A DNA stretch of 8,537 bases from JALWSI01 sp964569095 [NCBI: uncultured Aquificales bacterium] (GTDB lineage: Bacteria; Thermosulfidibacterota; Thermosulfidibacteria; Thermosulfidibacterales). Both the position numbers and the translations under genes were made by a program. Shown here piece by piece: positions 6,857 to 8,537 of the stretch. How positions within the stretch are numbered: position 1 is the first letter of the stretch; every line of letters begins with the position of its first letter. The notes beneath the pieces were generated by a model. The model saw only the letters and a program-made list of their open reading frames with translations, did not search any database and was not told the DNA's origin. The stretch is taken from contig CAZMTB010000143.1 in the NCBI GenBank assembly GCA_964569095.1, positions 1 through 8,537 on the forward strand, read 5' to 3'.

Positions 6857-8398
6857 ATGGCAATAAAGAGGGCTTTGATAAGCGTATCCAACAAGGCAGG
6901 GGTGGACCAGCTCGCCCGGGCCCTGCGCAACGCAGGGGCAGAGATCCTGTCCACCGGCGGCACCGCCAAGTTCCTGGAAGAATCGGGAATCCCCATAACC
7001 AAGGTTAGCGAGGTGACCGGTTTCCCAGAGATCATGGACGGAAGGGTGAAGACCCTTCACCCCAAGATCCACGGGGGCATCCTGGCCGACCGGGGCAAAG
7101 GGGCCCACCTGAAGGCCATGGACGAACACGGCATACCCCCCATAGACATGGTGGTGGTAAACCTCTACCCCTTTGAAGAGACCATCGCGAAAGAGGGGGT
7201 ATCCCTGGCCGAGGCGGTGGAGCAGATAGACATAGGCGGACCCGCAATGCTCAGGGCCGCTGCCAAGAACTTCGCCCACGTGGTGATAGTGGTGGATCCA
7301 TCTGACTACCAGTGGATAATTCCAAGGGTGGAAGAGGGAAGAGAGTTCACCGTGGAAGAGAGAAGAAGGCTCGCAGCCAAGGCCTTCGCCCACACCGCCA
7401 AGTACGACGGAGCCATATCCTCATACCTCTCGAAAGAGGAAGGAGACGGGCTACCCCTCTACCTCTCCCTCCCCCTGGAGAAGGAGCTCGACCTGAGGTA
7501 CGGGGAGAATCCCCACCAGAAAGCGGCCTTCTACTCCCTGAGAACCCACAGGGTGGGCATGGCAAACCTGAAGCAGCTGCAGGGAAAACAGCTCTCGTTC
7601 AACAACATCTACGACCTCAACGCCGCCACCCTCCTGGCAATGGAGTTCACGGGAGAGTGCGCAACGGTCATCGTGAAACACAACACCCCCTGCGGGGTGG
7701 GCAGGGGAGAGAGACCCATAGACTCCTACCAGAAGGCCTGGGACTGCGACCCCGTCTCTGCCTACGGCGGGATAATCGTATTCACCTCAACGGTGGACGA
7801 GGAGGTGGCCGAACGAATAGCCTCGGTCTTCGTAGAGGTGCTGGCAGCCCCAGGATACACCGAGGAGGCCCTGAAGACACTCTCGGCCAAGGAGAACCTG
7901 AGGGTTATTCTATTCGACCCCTGGCCCCGACCGGAGGAGGAGAGGTTCGAGTACAAGGGGGTGATGGGCGGAGTGCTGGTGCAAGAGAGAGACGCAAGGC
8001 TACTGGAGCTCGATCCTCCCCAGGTAGTCACCAAAAGGGAGCCCACCCCCGACGAATGGGAGGCCATGCTCTTCGGCTGGAAGGTGGTGAAACACGTGCG
8101 CTCCAACGCCGTTCTCTTCTCAGCGAAAGACCGAACCCTTGGAATAGGAAGTGGACAGACCAGCAGGGTAGACTCTGTTAAAATTGCTGGCATGAAGGCC
8201 AGATCCCCCCTCCAGGGTGCGGCCATGGCATCAGACGCCTTCTTTCCATTTCCCGACGGGGTGGAAGAGGCCGCCAGGCTGGGCATAACCGCCGTTATCC
8301 AACCCGGTGGCTCGATCAGGGACGAGGAGGTGATCGAGGCCGCCAACGCCCACCAGATGGCCATGGTATTCACCAAGATGAGACACTTCAGGCACTGA
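6857..8398 (+). CDS. purH: Bifunctional AICAR transformylase / IMP cyclohydrolase PurH
   Basis: PurH carries out the last two steps of de novo IMP synthesis: formylation of AICAR by 10-formyltetrahydrofolate, then ring closure. The product is 513 residues (E. coli 529). The N-terminal MGS-like cyclohydrolase domain shows SVSNKAGV (9-16), STGGTAKFL (32-40), TGFPEIMDGRVKTLHPKIHGG (54-74) and NLYPFEET (102-109). The transformylase part shows LRYGENPHQ (213-221), VKHNTPCG (273-280) with the catalytic Lys274-His275 pair, DPVSAYGGI, RSNAVLF (415-421), GIGSGQTSRVDSV (429-441) and ASDAFFPFPDGVE (458-470). It ends in the MRHFRH tail common in the family. The ATG at 6857 is preferred, with AAGGAG at 6841-6846 ten bases upstream; an in-frame TTG at 6836 would add seven residues and place the ribosome site inside the gene. 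It lies 78 bases after mqnC and 8 before the next gene. Confidence 0.97.
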   Translation: MAIKRALISVSNKAGVDQLARALRNAGAEILSTGGTAKFLEESGIPITKVSEVTGFPEIMDGRVKTLHPKIHGGILADRGKGAHLKAMDEHGIPPIDMVVVNLYPFEETIAKEGVSLAEAVEQIDIGGPAMLRAAAKNFAHVVIVVDPSDYQWIIPRVEEGREFTVEERRRLAAKAFAHTAKYDGAISSYLSKEEGDGLPLYLSLPLEKELDLRYGENPHQKAAFYSLRTHRVGMANLKQLQGKQLSFNNIYDLNAATLLAMEFTGECATVIVKHNTPCGVGRGERPIDSYQKAWDCDPVSAYGGIIVFTSTVDEEVAERIASVFVEVLAAPGYTEEALKTLSAKENLRVILFDPWPRPEEERFEYKGVMGGVLVQERDARLLELDPPQVVTKREPTPDEWEAMLFGWKVVKHVRSNAVLFSAKDRTLGIGSGQTSRVDSVKIAGMKARSPLQGAAMASDAFFPFPDGVEEAARLGITAVIQPGGSIRDEEVIEAANAHQMAMVFTKMRHFRH

Positions 8399-8406
8399 GG
8401 GTCGGC

Positions 8407-8537
8407 GTGATCACCAGGGGCCTTTCCGTGCAGCGAAGGGGAACCCCGCTGGCTTGGGCGGTTCTCATCCTAATGACACTGAACCTCGCCTGGGCCACTC
8501 CCTCCCCTGCCCTCACTCCCGAAGAGGCCAGGGACCT
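8407..8537 (+). CDS. Exported protein of unknown function, N-terminal fragment with signal peptide
   Basis: From the GTG at 8407 the frame stays open to the right edge (43 full codons). The predicted N-terminus starts MITRGLSVQRRGTPL, with a charged RR region, then a hydrophobic stretch AWAVLILMTLNLAWA and a small-residue cleavage site (A-W-A followed by TPSPA). This is a typical Sec signal peptide, so the protein should be periplasmic or outer-membrane. There is no Cys after the hydrophobic segment, so it is not a lipoprotein. GAGGGT at 8397-8402, overlapping the purH stop, could serve as ribosome site; a GTG at 8428 is an alternative start. It sits 8 bases after purH, suggesting the same transcript. 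Too little remains to name a family. Confidence 0.6.
   Translation, partial: MITRGLSVQRRGTPLAWAVLILMTLNLAWATPSPALTPEEARD

Noticed and set aside
6686-7393. A 235-codon minus-strand open frame spanning the mqnC end and the purH start
   Set aside because: It runs opposite two confidently identified genes and its translation, rich in His, Gly and Tyr, resembles no protein I know.
7762-8376. A 204-codon minus-strand open frame opposite the purH 3' half
   Set aside because: It is a Ser/Thr-rich shadow of the purH coding strand with no independent evidence.
1-8537. Mobile elements, CRISPR arrays, tRNA or rRNA genes, phage or defence genes
   Set aside because: No transposase or integrase motif, no spaced repeats, no tRNA arm pattern and no terminal inverted repeats were seen; nearly all the sequence is explained by housekeeping genes.

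Overview
The window is GC-rich, densely coded bacterial chromosome carrying mostly core housekeeping genes. Arg codons AGG/AGA and Ile codon ATA are common in the reading frames. With the futalosine-type menaquinone genes, an AlaC-type aminotransferase, a prmC-murA pair and a GspA/ExeA-like ATPase, this suggests an anaerobic, possibly thermophilic member of the Desulfobacterota (former Deltaproteobacteria). That assignment is inference from gene content and codon habit; no rRNA or tRNA is present to anchor it.

Layout, left to right: (1) positions 1-595, minus strand, the N-terminal half of an AlaC-like aminotransferase running off the left edge. (2) A 60-bp divergent gap (596-655) with interleaved candidate promoters. 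(3) prmC (656-1522) and murA (1533-2813), plus strand, 10 bp apart and almost certainly one transcript. (4) A large GspA/ExeA-like AAA ATPase on the minus strand (2814-4724); its stop codon abuts the murA stop codon with no gap. (5) A 107-bp divergent gap (4725-4831). (6) mqnA (about 4832-5716) overlapping mqnC (5703-6778) by 14 bp; mqnC carries an apparent one-base deletion near 6506/6507. (7) A 78-bp gap, then purH (6857-8398), and 8 bp later the start of a gene for an exported protein cut off by the right edge.

Functions: prmC methylates release factors and murA commits UDP-GlcNAc to peptidoglycan. mqnA and mqnC make two steps of the futalosine route to menaquinone, and purH closes de novo IMP synthesis. 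The ATPase probably couples cytoplasmic ATP hydrolysis to a periplasmic NTF2-like domain through a very long charged linker; it is the least ordinary protein here.

I did not find a clearly new biological system. The points most worth a second look are the mqnC frameshift, the linker and unusual C-terminal domain of the ATPase, an NMPY in place of the NPPY motif of PrmC, and the interleaved divergent promoters between alaC and prmC.
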